Numbered from the stretch's first letter, positions 32,153-41,680 are shown. The stretch is DNA of 64,000 nucleotides from NVTR01 sp036479015 (GCA_036479015.1 JAZGFB010000045.1:1-64000); one strand, 5' to 3'. The notes: generated from the sequence alone by a model not told the origin. Program-made: numbers and translations.

Positions 32153-33391
32153 ATGCCCATCCTCGTCATGAAATTCGGCGGCACTTCCGTGGCCACACTT
32201 GACCGCATCCGCCGCGCCGCCAAACGCGTTGGCCGTGAGGTGGCAAATGGCTATGACGTCATCGTTATCGTTTCGGCAATGTCCGGAAAAACCAATGAGC
32301 TGGTGGGCTGGGTCGACGAAACCAGCCCGTTCTATGATGCCCGCGAATTTGACGCCGTGGTGTCATCGGGCGAACAAATCACCGCCGGGCTGATGGCCCT
32401 GACTTTGCAGGAAATGAACATCCCGGCACGCAGCTGGCAGGGCTGGCAGGTGCCATTAAAGACCACATCAGCCCATAGCGCTGCCCGCATAGAAGAAATT
32501 CCAACCGACAATATCAGCAGCAAATTTGGCCAAGGCATGCGCGTCGCTGTGGTGGCCGGATTTCAGGGTGTTTCGGATGAGGGGCGCATCACCACGCTTG
32601 GGCGCGGTGGCTCTGACACCACAGCCGTTGCTTTTGCCGCAGCTTTCGGGGCTGAACGCTGCGATATTTTCACCGATGTTGACGGCGTTTACACCACCGA
32701 CCCACGGGTCTGCGACAAGGCCCGCAAACTAGACAAAATCGCTTTTGAGGAAATGCTGGAACTGGCATCCTTGGGGGCCAAAGTGCTGCAAACCCGCTCA
32801 GTTGAACTGGCCATGCGTTACGGCGTTAAACTGCGGGTGTTGTCCAGCTTTGAAGACAATAACGAAAATGCGGGCACCCTAGTCTGCTCAGAGGAGGACA
32901 TCATGGAAAGCAACGTCGTCGCCGGGGTCGCCTTTTCCCGAGATGAGGCAAAAATGACCCTGATTTCAGTGGCCGACCGCCCAGGCATCGCCGCTGCAAT
33001 ATTTGTTCCCCTGTCTGAGGCCGGGGTGAATGTGGACATGATCGTGCAAAATATCTCGGAAGAAGGTCGCACCGATATGACTTTTTCCTGCCCTGTTGAT
33101 CAGGTGTCGCGGGCACAAAAGGCCATGGATGAAGCCAAGAAAAGTGGTGAAATAAATTTCCACGATCTGCTGGCCGACACCGATGTTGCCAAGGTCTCGG
33201 TTGTGGGGATCGGCATGCGCAGCCATGCTGGGGTGGCCGCAAAAATGTTTGATCAGCTCCATAAGGAAGGTATCAACATTAAGGTCATCACCACATCTGA
33301 GATTAAAATATCTGTGTTGATCGACCGGAAATACCTCGAACTTGCGGTGCAGGCGTTGCATGATGCTTTTGAACTGGAAAAGGCAACCTAA
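32153..33391 (+). CDS. lysC: Aspartate kinase
   Basis: Phosphorylates aspartate, the first step to lysine, threonine, methionine and diaminopimelate. The 412-residue protein starts with the kinase motif M-K-F-G-G-T-S-V-A, has the central G-R-G-G-S-D-T-T-A-V-A (about 150) and D-V-D-G-V-Y-T-T-D-P-R (about 178–188), and ends with two ACT domains (about 265–405) that mediate amino-acid feedback. The start codon lies 11 bases after a purine-poor stretch; Shine-Dalgarno is weak. Followed closely by ptsP, the usual arrangement in Rhodobacterales. thrC of the same pathway is at 45.5 kb. Confidence 0.96.
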   Translation: MPILVMKFGGTSVATLDRIRRAAKRVGREVANGYDVIVIVSAMSGKTNELVGWVDETSPFYDAREFDAVVSSGEQITAGLMALTLQEMNIPARSWQGWQVPLKTTSAHSAARIEEIPTDNISSKFGQGMRVAVVAGFQGVSDEGRITTLGRGGSDTTAVAFAAAFGAERCDIFTDVDGVYTTDPRVCDKARKLDKIAFEEMLELASLGAKVLQTRSVELAMRYGVKLRVLSSFEDNNENAGTLVCSEEDIMESNVVAGVAFSRDEAKMTLISVADRPGIAAAIFVPLSEAGVNVDMIVQNISEEGRTDMTFSCPVDQVSRAQKAMDEAKKSGEINFHDLLADTDVAKVSVVGIGMRSHAGVAAKMFDQLHKEGINIKVITTSEIKISVLIDRKYLELAVQALHDAFELEKAT

Positions 33392-33414
33392 GTTCAGTTG
33401 CCGACAAGGGGCAC

Positions 33415-35664
33415 ATGACAGAACAGACCGAAACCCAAAGCCGCAAACTGCTTGGACGGTTGCGTGACACCCTGGCCGAAGACAGCGCCGGGCAGACCCG
33501 GCTGGATCGGATCACCCATCTGATTGCCGACAGCACCGGTTCAGAGGTGTGTTCCATTTACCTGTTTCGCGATGCCGATACGCTAGAGCTTTGCGCCACA
33601 GAAGGGTTGAACCCAGACGCGGTACACCAAACCCGCCTGCGCGTCGGCGAAGGTCTGGTGGGGCGCGTGGCCCGCACCGCAACCCCCGTGAACACCGATG
33701 ACGCCCCCAGTTCCAAGGGGTTTCGCTATATGCCGGAAACTGGCGAAGAAGTATTTTCTTCCTTTCTAGGCGTCCCAATCCAGCGTCTGGGCGACACTTT
33801 GGGCGTGGTTGTGGTGCAAACCCGCGCACCGCGCATATTTTCTGACGATGAAATTTATGCCCTGGAAGTGGTTGCCATGGTGCTGGCTGAAATGACCGAA
33901 CTTGGTGCCTTTCAGGGGGAAGGTGCCGCCCTTTCAGCGCGCCATCAACATCATGTTTTGCTGCGCGCCAGCGTCGGCCAGGAAGGTGTGACCGAGGGCC
34001 ATGTTTTTCTGCATGACCCGCGTGTGGTGGTGACAAACCCGGTGGCTGATGATCCGAGCGCCGAATTAATCCGCCTGCAAGACGGCGTAAGTGCGTTGCG
34101 CATTTCGGTCGATGATATGCTGACAGTTGCTGGAACTGGTGACAAAGAACAAACCGAGGTGCTGGAAAGCTACCGGATGTTTGCCAATTCCAAAGGCTGG
34201 ATGCGCCGAATGGAGGAAGACATCGCGCGCGGGTTATCCGCCGAGGCTTCGGTGGAAAAAGAACAATCTGTGGCCCGTTCCCGGATGTCAAAATCCAAAG
34301 ACCCATACCTGCGCGAACGCCTGCATGATCTGGATGATCTGTCCAACCGGCTGTTGCGCATCCTGACAGGACAGGGCGCAAATACCGGTGCGCAAATGCC
34401 CGATGATCCAATTCTGATTGCGCGTAATATCGGCCCCGGTGAACTGTTGGAATATGGCCGCTCGCTTAAGGGTATTGTGCTGGAAGAGGGCTCGGTTGGC
34501 AGCCACGCGGCCATTGTGGCGCGCGCCCTGGCCATTCCGCTGCTGATCCATGCCAAAAAGATCACAACCGAAGCCCTAAACGGCGACCATATTATGTTGG
34601 ACGGCGATCAGGGCATTGTGCATCTGCGCCCCGAAGACAGCGTCGCCGCCGCATTTCGCGACAAAATCGCCATGCTGGCCCAGGCTCAGCAACGCTACGT
34701 CGGCCTGCGCGACAAGCCAGCCACCGGGCTTTGCGGCACCCGCATTAACCTGCATATGAATGCCGGTTTGATGGCGGAATTACCATCACTTGAAAGTTCG
34801 GGTGCCGAAGGCGTCGGGCTGTTTCGCACCGAGTTACAGTTCCTGACCCGCTCAACCGTGCCTCGCCGGGGCAATCTGGCAGCCCTGTATGCCAGCGTTT
34901 TAGACGCCGCCAACGGCAAGCGGGTGGCGTTTCGCACGCTTGATATCGGCTCTGACAAAGTACTGCCCTATATGACCCCACAGGATGAACCCAACCCGGC
35001 CATGGGCTGGCGCGCCATCCGGGTTTCGCTGGACAAAAAGGGCATGATGCGGATGCAGTTACAGGCGCTGATCCGGGCGGCAAACGGGCGCCCCCTTACG
35101 GTGATGTTTCCGTTCATTGCCCAGTTTGACGAATTCCGCGAGGCCCGTGCCCAGCTGGAAAACGAAGTGGTACGCGAAATGAACATGGGTCATACCGTGC
35201 CTGCAAGTGTTGAAATCGGTGCCATGCTGGAAACCCCCAGCCTGGCCTTCGCCCCCAAGCAATTCTTTGAAATGGCTGATTTTATTTCCATCGGCGGCAA
35301 TGACTTGAAACAATTTTTCTTTGCCGCTGATCGGGAAAATGAGCGGGTAAGACGCCGCTATGACACGCTGAATGTCAGCTTTCTGACATTCATCCAGCAA
35401 ATTGTCAGGCGCTGCCAGGAAACCGAAACGCCGCTGTCATTTTGTGGCGAAGACGCGGGCCGCCCGGTGGAAGCCACCTGTTTCGCCGCCCTTGGCATGA
35501 CTGCGCTGTCCATGCGCCCGGCATCAATTGGACCGGTAAAGTCATTGATCCGGCGCACAGATCTGCATGAATTACGTGAAATCATTCAGGCAGCGTGCGA
35601 CAGCGGCGCCCAATCTGTGCGCCCGGCGGTAATGGATTACTTGCGCATCCAAAATAAGCGCTAG
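33415..35664 (+). CDS. ptsP: PEP-protein phosphotransferase of the nitrogen PTS (EI-Ntr)
   Basis: A 749-residue enzyme that autophosphorylates on His from PEP and starts the regulatory PTS-Ntr relay to NPr and EIIA-Ntr. An N-terminal GAF domain (about 15–165; G-E-G-L-V-G-R-V-A, F-L-G-V-P-I-Q-R-L-G-D) can sense small ligands. The phospho-His is in S-V-G-S-H-A-A-I-V-A-R-A (about His364). The PEP-binding C-terminal half contains G-V-G-L-F-R-T-E, M-G-W-R-A-I-R, S-I-G-G-N-D-L-K-Q-F and the Cys of S-F-C-G-E-D-A-G (about 676). Downstream of lysC by 23 bases. The S-I-G-G-N-D and F-C-G-E-D variants differ slightly from S-I-G-T-N-D and C-G-E-M. Confidence 0.95.
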   Translation: MTEQTETQSRKLLGRLRDTLAEDSAGQTRLDRITHLIADSTGSEVCSIYLFRDADTLELCATEGLNPDAVHQTRLRVGEGLVGRVARTATPVNTDDAPSSKGFRYMPETGEEVFSSFLGVPIQRLGDTLGVVVVQTRAPRIFSDDEIYALEVVAMVLAEMTELGAFQGEGAALSARHQHHVLLRASVGQEGVTEGHVFLHDPRVVVTNPVADDPSAELIRLQDGVSALRISVDDMLTVAGTGDKEQTEVLESYRMFANSKGWMRRMEEDIARGLSAEASVEKEQSVARSRMSKSKDPYLRERLHDLDDLSNRLLRILTGQGANTGAQMPDDPILIARNIGPGELLEYGRSLKGIVLEEGSVGSHAAIVARALAIPLLIHAKKITTEALNGDHIMLDGDQGIVHLRPEDSVAAAFRDKIAMLAQAQQRYVGLRDKPATGLCGTRINLHMNAGLMAELPSLESSGAEGVGLFRTELQFLTRSTVPRRGNLAALYASVLDAANGKRVAFRTLDIGSDKVLPYMTPQDEPNPAMGWRAIRVSLDKKGMMRMQLQALIRAANGRPLTVMFPFIAQFDEFREARAQLENEVVREMNMGHTVPASVEIGAMLETPSLAFAPKQFFEMADFISIGGNDLKQFFFAADRENERVRRRYDTLNVSFLTFIQQIVRRCQETETPLSFCGEDAGRPVEATCFAALGMTALSMRPASIGPVKSLIRRTDLHELREIIQAACDSGAQSVRPAVMDYLRIQNKR

Positions 35665-35665
35665 A

Positions 35666-36574
35666 ATGTCCGGCTTGCCGCAAAAAACCCGTATCTATCA
35701 GAACCACACATTGGACAGTGAACGCTGGCTCAATTTCACCCGTCGCGATGATGATATCGTTGTCGCCACGCCCTATAAATGCGGCACCACCTGGACTCAG
35801 GCCATTGTCCTGCATCTAATTTTTCAGGACCTACAGCCGCGCAGCATTGATGACTATTCCTACTGGGTCGACAATAATACCCGCCCCATGGAAAAATTGC
35901 GCGCCCGGCTAGACGCCCAAAGCCACCGCCGGGTTCTTAAATGCCACCTGCCGCTGGACGGTTTCGCCTGGCGCGCGCAAGACCGCATACTGGTTGTTGC
36001 CCGTGACCCGCGCGATGTGTTCATGTCGATGTGGAACCATTATTCAAAGTACACCGACGTGGCTTACGCCAGCCATAACAACCCGCAAACCAGCATCGGC
36101 GCGCCCCTGCCCCGTTGCCCCGATGACATCCGTAATTTCTGGCATACCTGGATCAACAGGGGCTGGTTTGGTTGGGAAAGCGAAGGCTATCCCTGGTGGT
36201 CAAACATGCACCATGTGCAAACATGGTGGGACGCGCGCGCCACCGAAAACATTATGCTGCTGCACTATAATGACATGCTGGCCGACCTGCCCGGTCAGAT
36301 CGCGGGCATTGCCGACCATCTGGGCATTAAATGCGCGCCCGATATGTGTGCAGCTATCGCCGACAAAACTAGCTTTAGTTCTATGAAACGCGACGCTGAA
36401 CAAATTTCACCTGATCCGGCCGGCGCCTTTGAAGGCGGTGCCAAAACCTTTATCAACAAAGGCACAAACGGGCGCTGGAAAACTGTGCTGACGGTGGATG
36501 ACCTGGCGGATTACGACCGCGCGGCAACCCGTGAACTTAGCCCCGCGTGTCGCAACTGGTTAGAAAGCAGTTAG
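35666..36574 (+). CDS. Cytosolic-type sulfotransferase
   Basis: A 302-residue PAPS-dependent sulfotransferase of the soluble (SULT-like) type. The 5'-phosphosulfate loop is T-P-Y-K-C-G-T-T-W-T-Q (35–45), the 3'-phosphate site V-V-A-R-D-P-R-D-V-F-M-S (about 111–122), and the C-terminal loop is I-N-K-G-T-N-G-R-W-K (about 263–272, the G-x-x-G-x-x-K type). The acceptor-deprotonating His is probably in L-K-C-H-L-P. The ATG lies one base after the ptsP stop codon, so it is probably cotranslated with ptsP. Its end overlaps the convergent GNAT gene by 4 bases. Acceptor unknown; no PAPS synthesis genes are nearby. Confidence 0.9.
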   Translation: MSGLPQKTRIYQNHTLDSERWLNFTRRDDDIVVATPYKCGTTWTQAIVLHLIFQDLQPRSIDDYSYWVDNNTRPMEKLRARLDAQSHRRVLKCHLPLDGFAWRAQDRILVVARDPRDVFMSMWNHYSKYTDVAYASHNNPQTSIGAPLPRCPDDIRNFWHTWINRGWFGWESEGYPWWSNMHHVQTWWDARATENIMLLHYNDMLADLPGQIAGIADHLGIKCAPDMCAAIADKTSFSSMKRDAEQISPDPAGAFEGGAKTFINKGTNGRWKTVLTVDDLADYDRAATRELSPACRNWLESS

Positions 36575-37053
36575 CCCCAGCGCTTCACCTGTCCAACCAC
36601 GCCGTCCCAACTGCCATTCTTCAAGGCACAGCCCAACACACGGGCTGGGTTGGTTGGCGGTGGCATTGTGACGCCCGCCAGAACCTGAAACCCAAACCGC
36701 CCATAATAGGGGGCATCGCCGATCAAAATCACCCGATCCCAATTGCGTGACGCACGCGCCAGGCTGTCGCCGATCAAAACCGCGCCCAGCCCTTCGCCCT
36801 GGTGTGTCGGGTGCACGGCTATGGGGCCCAGTAGCAGGGCCGTATCATCGCCAACCCGCACCGGCCAAAACCGCACAGCCCCGGCCAATACCCCCAGATC
36901 ATCACGTGCCACCAGGCAAAGATCAGCCACCGGATCAACCCCATCGCGCAGCCGATAAGATGACAACGCCTCACGGCCCGGCGCAAAGCACAGGTCAAGT
37001 AATGCTTCCACTTCCCACCAATCAGCGGGTACCTCTGGACTTAACCTGACCAC
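36571..37053 (-). CDS. GNAT N-acetyltransferase
   Basis: A 160-residue acetyltransferase from the chosen GTG. The acetyl-CoA-binding motif A is L-G-P-I-A-V-H-P-T-H-Q-G-E-G-L-G-A-V-L-I (Q-x-x-G-x-G/A). The D-A-P-Y-Y-G-R-F-G-F segment marks the YhbS-like subgroup. Start: GTG at 37053 has GGGGC five bases upstream; a TTG at 37074 would add seven residues but lacks a ribosome-binding site. The 3' end overlaps the convergent sulfotransferase gene. Substrate unknown. Confidence 0.85.
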   Translation of the reverse strand: MVRLSPEVPADWWEVEALLDLCFAPGREALSSYRLRDGVDPVADLCLVARDDLGVLAGAVRFWPVRVGDDTALLLGPIAVHPTHQGEGLGAVLIGDSLARASRNWDRVILIGDAPYYGRFGFQVLAGVTMPPPTNPARVLGCALKNGSWDGVVGQVKRWG

Positions 37054-37138
37054 AATTGCCCCAATTCTTGCCAATTTTGGACTGGAATGCCAGCTAACAC
37101 GCGGCTAACCCGGGGGCAACGAATGAAGGAACGCGTAT

Positions 37139-37723
37139 ATGTTTTATGAACCCAAAGATGGCCACCCCCTGCCCCACAACCCGTTTAATGCCATCATCAC
37201 ACCGCGCCCCATCGGCTGGATTTCCAGCCGCACCGGGGCGGGTGTCGATAATTTGGCACCCTATTCATTTTTCAACGGTGTCTCCTATGCCCCACCACAG
37301 GTGATGTTTGCCTCAACCGGACAAAAGGACAGCCTAAGCAATATTCAGGAAACCGGCGCCTTTTGCGTCAACATCGTTGAATATGCAATGCGCGACGCCA
37401 TGAATTCCAGCGCCGCCGGGGTGGATGCAAATATCAGCGAATTTGAACTGGCCGGGGTGAAATCTGCGGCCTGTGAAACCATCGACTGCTGCCGGGTCGC
37501 TGATGCCCCAGCCGCGCTTGAATGCAAGATGACCCAGATCATCAAACTGGAAGGCGACGCCAATTTCGTGATCTTTGGCACAGTGACCGGAATTCACCTG
37601 CGCGACGATACAATCGTTGACGGCCGCTTTGACGTCACCACATTCCGCCCGCTGTCGCGCCTTGGTTATCGGGACTATTCCGTCGTTGATAGCCTTTTTG
37701 AACTGGCCCGACCCGACGACTAA
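37139..37723 (+). CDS. Flavin reductase family protein
   Basis: A 194-residue FMN-binding split-barrel protein. Family signatures: F-N-A-I-I-T-P-R-P-I-G-W-I-S-S near the N-terminus (FMN phosphate binding), A-P-Y-S-F-F-N-G-V-S-Y-x-P-P, and D-x-x-x-N-I-x-E-T-G-A-F-C-V-N-I-V. The final R-L-G-Y-R-D-Y-S-V-V is also typical. Such proteins reduce free flavin for a partner oxygenase or act as flavoproteins themselves. It is a single-gene unit; an intergenic repeat follows. Confidence 0.87.
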   Translation: MFYEPKDGHPLPHNPFNAIITPRPIGWISSRTGAGVDNLAPYSFFNGVSYAPPQVMFASTGQKDSLSNIQETGAFCVNIVEYAMRDAMNSSAAGVDANISEFELAGVKSAACETIDCCRVADAPAALECKMTQIIKLEGDANFVIFGTVTGIHLRDDTIVDGRFDVTTFRPLSRLGYRDYSVVDSLFELARPDD

Positions 37724-37728
37724 GCTGG

Positions 37729-37813
37729 CTTTTTCTTTGTTGAAATACTCGCCCCGCGGCAGCGGACCCGCCCGCAGGGCTTATCAAATGCGCCCGCTTT
37801 GGGCGCTCAATTT
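37729..37813 (+). repeat. Two-part intergenic repeat, copy E
   Basis: A diverged core (TTTGTTGAAATACTCGCCCC, 37736–37755, with GCGGCAGC after it), then CCCGCAGGGCTTATCAAATG and GCGCCCGCTTTGGGCGC ending in CAATTT (37771–37813). The second part matches that of copy A (9940–9981). It lies between the convergent flavin reductase and SulP genes. Confidence 0.65.
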
Positions 37814-37815
37814 CA

Positions 37816-39444
37816 TTAATGCCCCCCGGCCAACACGCCGGTACGCACGGAATAATCCACCGCAATTTCGTAATCCGGGTCATCGTCACTATCCACCATC
37901 AACTGCCCGGCGCGGGCCAGCAATTCATGGCAATCCCGGCTTAGGTGGCGCAATTGCAGTTTTTTCCCGACCGCCTGATATTTAGCTGCCAGCGCTTCAA
38001 TCGCCGTCAATGCCGACTGATCAGCAACCCGGCTTTCAGCAAATTCCACAATCACATGATCCGGGTCAGTTCCCGGGCTGAAAAGTTCATTAAACCCTTC
38101 AACGGAACCAAAAAACAGCGGCCCGACGATGCGGTACACCTTGGCACCATCGTCGGACACATAGGTCGTGGCATGGATGCGGGCGGCATTTTGCCAAGCA
38201 TAGGCCAGGGCCGACACGATCACCCCAACCACAACCGCTGTGGCCAGATCAGTGGCCACCGTCACCACCGTCACCAGCAGGATAACAAAGGCGTCGGTGC
38301 GCGGAACCCGGCGCAAGATGGTCAGTGAATTCCAGGCAAACGTGCCGATCACCACCATGAACATCACCCCCACCAATGCCGCCAGCGGGATCTGTTCAAT
38401 CACGGCAGAGCCCACCAATATGAACGCCAGCAAAAACAGCGCAGCAGTTACTCCCGAAAGCCGGGTGCGGCCGCCAGATTTTACGTTGATCATCGATTGC
38501 CCGATCATGGCGCAACCGCCCATGCCGCCAAACACACCGGTCACGGTGTTGGCCACACCTTGGGCAATACATTCCTGTGACGCCCCGCCGCGTTTGTTGG
38601 TGATTTCGCCCACCAGGTTCAGCGTCAGCAGGCTTTCTATCAGGCCAATGGCCGCCAGGATCAGAGCATAGGGCAGGATGATTTCCAAGGTTTCCAGATT
38701 GAACGGCACCGTGGGAATGTGAAACAGCGGCAAGCCGCCCTTGATCGATGCCAGATCACCGACCCGTGGCACATCAATGCCAAAACCGATCACGATGGCG
38801 GCCACAATGCCGATACCGGCCAATGGTGCTGGCACTGCTTTGGTCAGTTTTGGTATGCCCCAGATAATGACCATGGTCAGCGCCACCAGGCCCAGCATGG
38901 TTGCCAGTGGCCAACCGGTCATCCAGTCACCCCCGGCCATGCCGTGGCCACCGGCTTCACCTGTGCCAGGCACCTGAAACTGGCTCAGTTGGGCCAGAAA
39001 AATCACGATCGCCAAGCCGTTCACAAAGCCCAGCATCACCGGATGTGGCACCAGGCGGATAAATTTACCCAGCTTAAATATCCCAGCCCCGATCTGAATA
39101 AGCCCCATCAGCACCACGGTGGCGAACAGATATTCCACGCCGTGCTGCGCCACCAGCGCCACCATCACCACCGCCAAGGCGCCCGTCGCCCCGGATATCA
39201 TCCCGGGTCGCCCGCCAATCAGCGCGGTGATCAAGCCGACGATAAACGCCGCATAGAGCCCCACCAACGGGTGCACCCCGGCGACAAAAGAAAACGCCAC
39301 CGCTTCCGGCACCAGCGCCAGCGCCACAGTCAAACCCGACAATGTTTCGGTCTTGATCTGCATTGGGCTAAGCCGGTTGCGGGTTAATTTTATTTCTGGA
39401 ACAGAAAGGCGCCCTGCAAAGGACGCCAGCGGTGATTTTTTCAC
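37816..39444 (-). CDS. SulP-family anion transporter with STAS domain
   Basis: A 542-residue inner-membrane permease of the SLC26/SulP family; members move sulfate, bicarbonate or other anions. The N-terminal transporter core begins S-G-L-T-V-A-L-A-L-V-P-E-A-V-A-F-S-F, with G-R-P-G-M-I-S-G-A-T-G-A-L-A-V-V next, and a conserved G-G-M-G-G-C-A-M-I-G-Q-S-M-I-N block about 295–310. A cytoplasmic STAS domain follows at about 430–530 (V-I-V-E-F-A-E-S-R-V-A-D-Q-S-A-L). The start at GTG 39444 is preferred for a normal-length N-terminus; ATG at 39363 would remove 27 residues. Substrate not determinable by reading. Confidence 0.9.
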   Translation of the reverse strand: MKKSPLASFAGRLSVPEIKLTRNRLSPMQIKTETLSGLTVALALVPEAVAFSFVAGVHPLVGLYAAFIVGLITALIGGRPGMISGATGALAVVMVALVAQHGVEYLFATVVLMGLIQIGAGIFKLGKFIRLVPHPVMLGFVNGLAIVIFLAQLSQFQVPGTGEAGGHGMAGGDWMTGWPLATMLGLVALTMVIIWGIPKLTKAVPAPLAGIGIVAAIVIGFGIDVPRVGDLASIKGGLPLFHIPTVPFNLETLEIILPYALILAAIGLIESLLTLNLVGEITNKRGGASQECIAQGVANTVTGVFGGMGGCAMIGQSMINVKSGGRTRLSGVTAALFLLAFILVGSAVIEQIPLAALVGVMFMVVIGTFAWNSLTILRRVPRTDAFVILLVTVVTVATDLATAVVVGVIVSALAYAWQNAARIHATTYVSDDGAKVYRIVGPLFFGSVEGFNELFSPGTDPDHVIVEFAESRVADQSALTAIEALAAKYQAVGKKLQLRHLSRDCHELLARAGQLMVDSDDDPDYEIAVDYSVRTGVLAGGH

Positions 39445-39546
39445 TGGGAATTTCCGGATATTAAGGGTTTCGCGTATTTTGCGGCTGTCTAGCAGACCTT
39501 TGTTAAGAAATGAACCACCAGATGCGAATTACTGCCACCTGACACA

Positions 39547-40116
39547 TCAGCCCGAATGCCGCAGCTTCAGGGTTATCAGGTCATAGCGGTCAGCCACCGG
39601 GTATTCGGCATCAGCCAGGTAATTGGGGTCAGATATGACGCAGCCTTCACCACACAACAAATCTGCGCGCTTTAACTTGGCCGAATTATACCAGATACGC
39701 CCCCCTGGGGTAGAAATATAACCGTCTATGCCTTCCAAAATATCCGCCCGCAAATCGTTAGATGATGGCACTTCGCTATCAAAATCAGGCGAATAGGCAG
39801 AATGCGTATGGTAGGACGCCAAAATTGTTGCCCCTTGGTCGGGCTCTTCGGGGCGGCACTCGGCCTCTTGCCCGCGAATGGGCGGGCTGGCGACCAGCTC
39901 ACCGGCAGTGTTCACTAGGATAAACCCACAATATTCACGGTTCTCACTGATTGAGCGCGATTGCAGGCCAGACAGCAATGTCTTTACAAACGCCACTTCT
40001 GCCGCATTTTGGGGCTGAACACGGCCTTGATATGTTACTTTGGACAGGTTTGTATCACAGCCCGCCAGTGACAGGAATAAGCCTGCCCATATCCACTTTG
40101 AAAACCTGAAACCCAT
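39547..40116 (-). CDS. DUF4329-domain lipoprotein
   Basis: A 189-residue exported lipoprotein: the signal peptide M-G-F-R-F-S-K-W-I-W-A-G-L-F-L-S-L-A-G-C has a lipobox at Cys20. The mature part holds a DUF4329 domain with A-S-Y-H-T-H-S-A-Y-S-P (two His) and P-S-S-N-D-L-R-A-D, a JAB/MPN-like arrangement (H-x-H…S…D) that could bind zinc, although the catalytic identity is unproved. Also I-D-G-Y-I-S-T-P-G-G-R-I-W. ATG at 40116 is supported by GGACAGGC upstream and the lipobox; the frame is open to 40230. Confidence 0.78.
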   Translation of the reverse strand: MGFRFSKWIWAGLFLSLAGCDTNLSKVTYQGRVQPQNAAEVAFVKTLLSGLQSRSISENREYCGFILVNTAGELVASPPIRGQEAECRPEEPDQGATILASYHTHSAYSPDFDSEVPSSNDLRADILEGIDGYISTPGGRIWYNSAKLKRADLLCGEGCVISDPNYLADAEYPVADRYDLITLKLRHSG

Positions 40117-40268
40117 GATGCCTGTCCTGTCCACGCGTCTATCTGACCAATGGCCAAAGCTATACACAGGATCAAAGTAAGAACAATCGCCCAAATGCCC
40201 AAATACCGGGCTTTCATCAGCGCAATACATGACCTATTCTTGGGTTGAATTTTTTCCAGGGACAAAAA

Positions 40269-41150
40269 ATGCAAACCATGATCGGTATTATCGGCGGCTC
40301 TGGCCTGTATGACATTGACGGGCTTAATGATGCGAAATGGCAGGCTGTTGCAACGCCCTGGGGGGATCCGTCTGACCAGATCCTGACCGGCGTGCTGGAT
40401 GGCACCAAAATGGCGTTTCTGCCACGTCACGGGCGTGGCCATGTGCACAGCCCGACCACAGTGCCGTACCGTGCCAATATCGATGCGTTAAAGCGCATCG
40501 GGGTGACGGATGTGTTTTCAATTTCCGCCGTTGGATCGTTTCGTGAAGAAATGGCACCGGGTGATTTTGTTATTGTGGATCAATTCATTGACCGCACAAT
40601 AGCGCGCGAAAAATCGTTCTTTGGCAGCGGCTGCGTGGCCCATGTTTCGGTGGCCCACCCGACCTGCCCGCGCCTGTCGGATGCGGCCCATAAAGCCGCC
40701 AAGGCCCAGGGTGTGGCCGTCCATAAAGGCGGCACCTATCTGGCCATGGAAGGCCCGCAATTTTCATCATTGGCAGAAAGCCGCATGTACCGCGAAAGCT
40801 GGGGCGCTGATGTGATCGGCATGACCAACATGCCAGAGGCCAAACTGGCCCGCGAGGCCGAGCTTTGTTATGCAAGCGTTGCCATGGTCACCGATTACGA
40901 CAGTTGGCACCCGGACCACGGTGAAGTTGATGTTACCGAAATCATAAAGGTTCTAACCGGAAACGCCGCCAATGCCCGTGGCTTGGTAGCGCGTCTGCCT
41001 GCCCTGCTAGACGCCGAACGCGCGCCCTGCAAACACGGCTGCGACCGCGCCCTTGAATACGCCATTATGACCGCGCCCGAGGCCCGTGACCCCAAACTGC
41101 TGGCCAAGCTGGACGCTGTGGCCGGGCGCGTGTTAGGGGCATCGGTATGA
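40269..41150 (+). CDS. mtnP: S-methyl-5'-thioadenosine phosphorylase
   Basis: Cleaves methylthioadenosine with phosphate to adenine and methylthioribose 1-phosphate, in methionine salvage and polyamine metabolism. The 293-residue protein has I-G-I-I-G-G-S-G-L-Y-D at the N-terminus, R-H-G-R-G-H (phosphate-binding), A-V-G-S-F-R-E, Y-L-A-M-E-G-P-Q-F-S-S and the MTAP-type purine site M-T-N-M-P-E-A-K-L-A-R-E. The ATGA overlap with apt (41147–41150) makes a salvage operon in which adenine released here is taken up by the next enzyme. Confidence 0.94.
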   Translation: MQTMIGIIGGSGLYDIDGLNDAKWQAVATPWGDPSDQILTGVLDGTKMAFLPRHGRGHVHSPTTVPYRANIDALKRIGVTDVFSISAVGSFREEMAPGDFVIVDQFIDRTIAREKSFFGSGCVAHVSVAHPTCPRLSDAAHKAAKAQGVAVHKGGTYLAMEGPQFSSLAESRMYRESWGADVIGMTNMPEAKLAREAELCYASVAMVTDYDSWHPDHGEVDVTEIIKVLTGNAANARGLVARLPALLDAERAPCKHGCDRALEYAIMTAPEARDPKLLAKLDAVAGRVLGASV

Positions 41151-41680
41151 AAAAACAGGTCAAAGATTACATCCGCACCATCCCTGATTTCCCCCATGAG
41201 GGCATCATGTTTCGTGATGTCACCACGCTGTTTTCTGACCCACGCGGTTTGCGTATGGCGGTGGATCAATTGTTGCACCCTTATGCGGGCATGCAGATTG
41301 ACAAGGTTGTGGCGCTGGAGGCCCGGGGTTTCATTTTGGGCGGTGCAATTGCCCACCAGCTGGGCCTTGGTTTCGTTCCCGTGCGCAAAAAGGGCAAACT
41401 GCCCGGCGCGACCATCAGCCAGGAATACAAACTGGAATATGGTGAAGCCATAATGGAGCTGCATTCAGACGCCTTGCAACCCGGTGAAAAGGTTCTGCTG
41501 GTGGATGATTTGCTGGCAACCGGCGGCACGGCTGCGGCGGGTATCAACCTGATTGAACGCCTTGGTGCTGAAATTATCGGATGCGCTTTTATCATTGATT
41601 TACCAGAGCTTGGCGGGCGGGTTTTACTTGAAAAAATGGGTTATGACGTGCATATCCTATGCGATTTTGAAGGCACCTGA
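41147..41680 (+). CDS. apt: Adenine phosphoribosyltransferase
   Basis: Converts adenine and PRPP to AMP. The 177-residue enzyme has the PRPP-binding signature V-L-L-V-D-D-L-L-A-T-G-G-T-A-A-A (about 117–132), the A-L-E-A-R-G-F-I-L-G block and the flexible loop R-K-K-G-K-L-P-G-A. Translationally coupled to mtnP by ATGA overlap. Its stop codon is immediately adjacent to that of the convergent FAD-linked oxidase gene, leaving no space for a terminator between them. Confidence 0.95.
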   Translation: MKKQVKDYIRTIPDFPHEGIMFRDVTTLFSDPRGLRMAVDQLLHPYAGMQIDKVVALEARGFILGGAIAHQLGLGFVPVRKKGKLPGATISQEYKLEYGEAIMELHSDALQPGEKVLLVDDLLATGGTAAAGINLIERLGAEIIGCAFIIDLPELGGRVLLEKMGYDVHILCDFEGT

